From Deltaproteobacteria bacterium (GTDB lineage: Bacteria; Desulfobacterota; Dissulfuribacteria; Dissulfuribacterales; S140-46): 5,553 bases of DNA. The notes beneath the pieces are model-generated. The model was not told where the DNA came from and did no database searches. It was given only the letters and a program-made list of their open reading frames with translations. The position numbers and the translations under genes were made by a program. Shown here in pieces: positions 5,404-5,553 of the stretch. Position 1 is the first letter of the stretch, and each line of letters opens with the position of its first letter. Location: NCBI GenBank assembly GCA_015491585.1, contig WFVQ01000055.1, positions 1 to 5,553 of the forward strand. The letters run 5' to 3'.

Positions 5404-5432
5404 TTGACAATAGAAGACCGCTTCTATATAAA
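5404..5432 (+). promoter_or_regulatory. Strong sigma70-type promoter for the speD-like gene
   Basis: TTGACA (5404-5409, perfect -35) and TATAAA (5427-5432, 5/6 of the -10) are separated by exactly 17 bp. Transcription would start near 5439-5440, giving a leader of about 55 nt before ATG 5495. The spacer contains the perfect inverted repeat described separately. Confidence 0.8.
5410..5427. promoter_or_regulatory. Candidate operator: palindrome filling the promoter spacer
   Basis: ATAGAAG (5410-5416), ACCG, then CTTCTAT (5421-5427) is a perfect 7-bp inverted repeat that exactly spans the 17-bp spacer plus the first -10 base. A dimeric repressor bound here would block RNA polymerase. No regulator is identified. 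Confidence 0.45.
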
Positions 5433-5444
5433 AAGCTGTTTCGT

Positions 5445-5457
5445 AGGGTCCTACCCT
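5445..5457 (+). repeat. Short hairpin in the speD leader
   Basis: AGGGT (5445-5449), CCT, ACCCT (5453-5457): a 5-bp stem with a 3-nt loop a few bases after the expected transcription start. It may protect the 5' end of the mRNA; the role is unproven. Confidence 0.35.
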
Positions 5458-5494
5458 GCCTCCCAAATCCCGTGTCATAAGTGAGGACAGCGCC

Positions 5495-5553
5495 ATGGTG
5501 GAAGGTATTGAATACGGATTCGGCCAGCATCTCATGTTGGACGGCTATGGTTG
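5495..5553 (+). CDS. speD: Probable S-adenosylmethionine decarboxylase proenzyme, 3'-truncated by window end
   Basis: Nineteen codons are visible, reading MVEGIEYGFGQHLMLDGYG, and then TG of the next codon. The G-x-HL-(x)2-(D/E)-x-Y-x-C pattern occurs at the N-terminus of bacterial AdoMetDC proenzymes, for example Thermotoga GRHLVAEFYEC, so the cut codon is expected to be Cys. The enzyme makes decarboxylated SAM, the aminopropyl donor for spermidine, and cleaves itself to create a pyruvoyl cofactor; those residues lie outside the window. ATG 5495 is preceded by GAGG (5483-5486, 8 nt away) and a strong promoter at 5404-5432; the frame is closed upstream by TAG at 5444. The identification rests on one short motif. 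Confidence 0.65.
   Translation, partial: MVEGIEYGFGQHLMLDGYG

Noticed and set aside
5184..5494. SAM riboswitch upstream of the speD-like gene
   Set aside because: None of the conserved SAM-I or SAM-II core sequences were seen, and most of the interval lies upstream of the likely transcription start.
5302..5535. Minus-strand open frame of 77 codons near the right edge
   Set aside because: No ribosome site or known motif; it runs over the speD promoter and start on the opposite strand.
5552..5553. In-frame UGA (Sec) codon in the speD-like gene, given the nearby selC
   Set aside because: Only TG of the codon is in the window. The family has Cys here, so TGT or TGC is expected; a UGA cannot be tested with this sequence.

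Overview
The window reads as chromosomal sequence from a flagellated, selenocysteine-using bacterium. The evidence is a FlgK-FlgL-CsrA-FliW gene string, a UGA-decoding tRNA, and good sigma70-type promoter and terminator signals. Composition is moderately GC-rich, with frequent ATA (Ile) and AGG (Arg) codons. A member of the Desulfobacterota/Thermodesulfobacteriota or a similar anaerobic lineage would fit, but no marker here settles taxonomy, so this is a weak inference.

Bases 1-5017 (+ strand) form one late flagellar operon. It starts with the 3' part of a very large hook-filament junction protein gene (flgK, open at the left edge), followed by flgL, csrA and fliW. Gaps are short: 18, 46 and 13 nt. 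FlgK and FlgL build the two junction rings between hook and filament. CsrA is the RNA-binding translational repressor, and FliW is its protein antagonist, which couples flagellin translation to filament assembly. No promoter for this operon is visible, so it must lie upstream.

The flgK gene is the unusual object. At least 1122 residues are visible, against roughly 450-700 for most family members. The excess consists of repeated beta-type modules. Five copies of a repeat of about 95-120 residues (R1-R5) are present, plus two 113-residue copies of a second module (B1, B2). B1 splits the conserved core helix region, and B2 is nested inside repeat R5.

Bases 5020-5117 (- strand) encode tRNA-Sec (selC), with a UCA anticodon, a long variable arm and an encoded CCA end. 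It is convergent with fliW: its CCA end lies 2 nt from the fliW stop codon. It has its own plausible promoter at 5128-5156. The only clear rho-independent terminator for the fliW transcript, at 5160-5183, lies beyond selC, so the flagellar transcript should run antisense through the tRNA gene.

Bases 5184-5494 are non-coding. They hold several inverted repeats of unknown role and a near-consensus promoter (TTGACA-17-TATAAA) whose spacer is filled by a perfect palindrome. This promoter points into a gene starting at 5495 and cut by the window edge, whose first 19 residues resemble S-adenosylmethionine decarboxylase (speD, polyamine synthesis).
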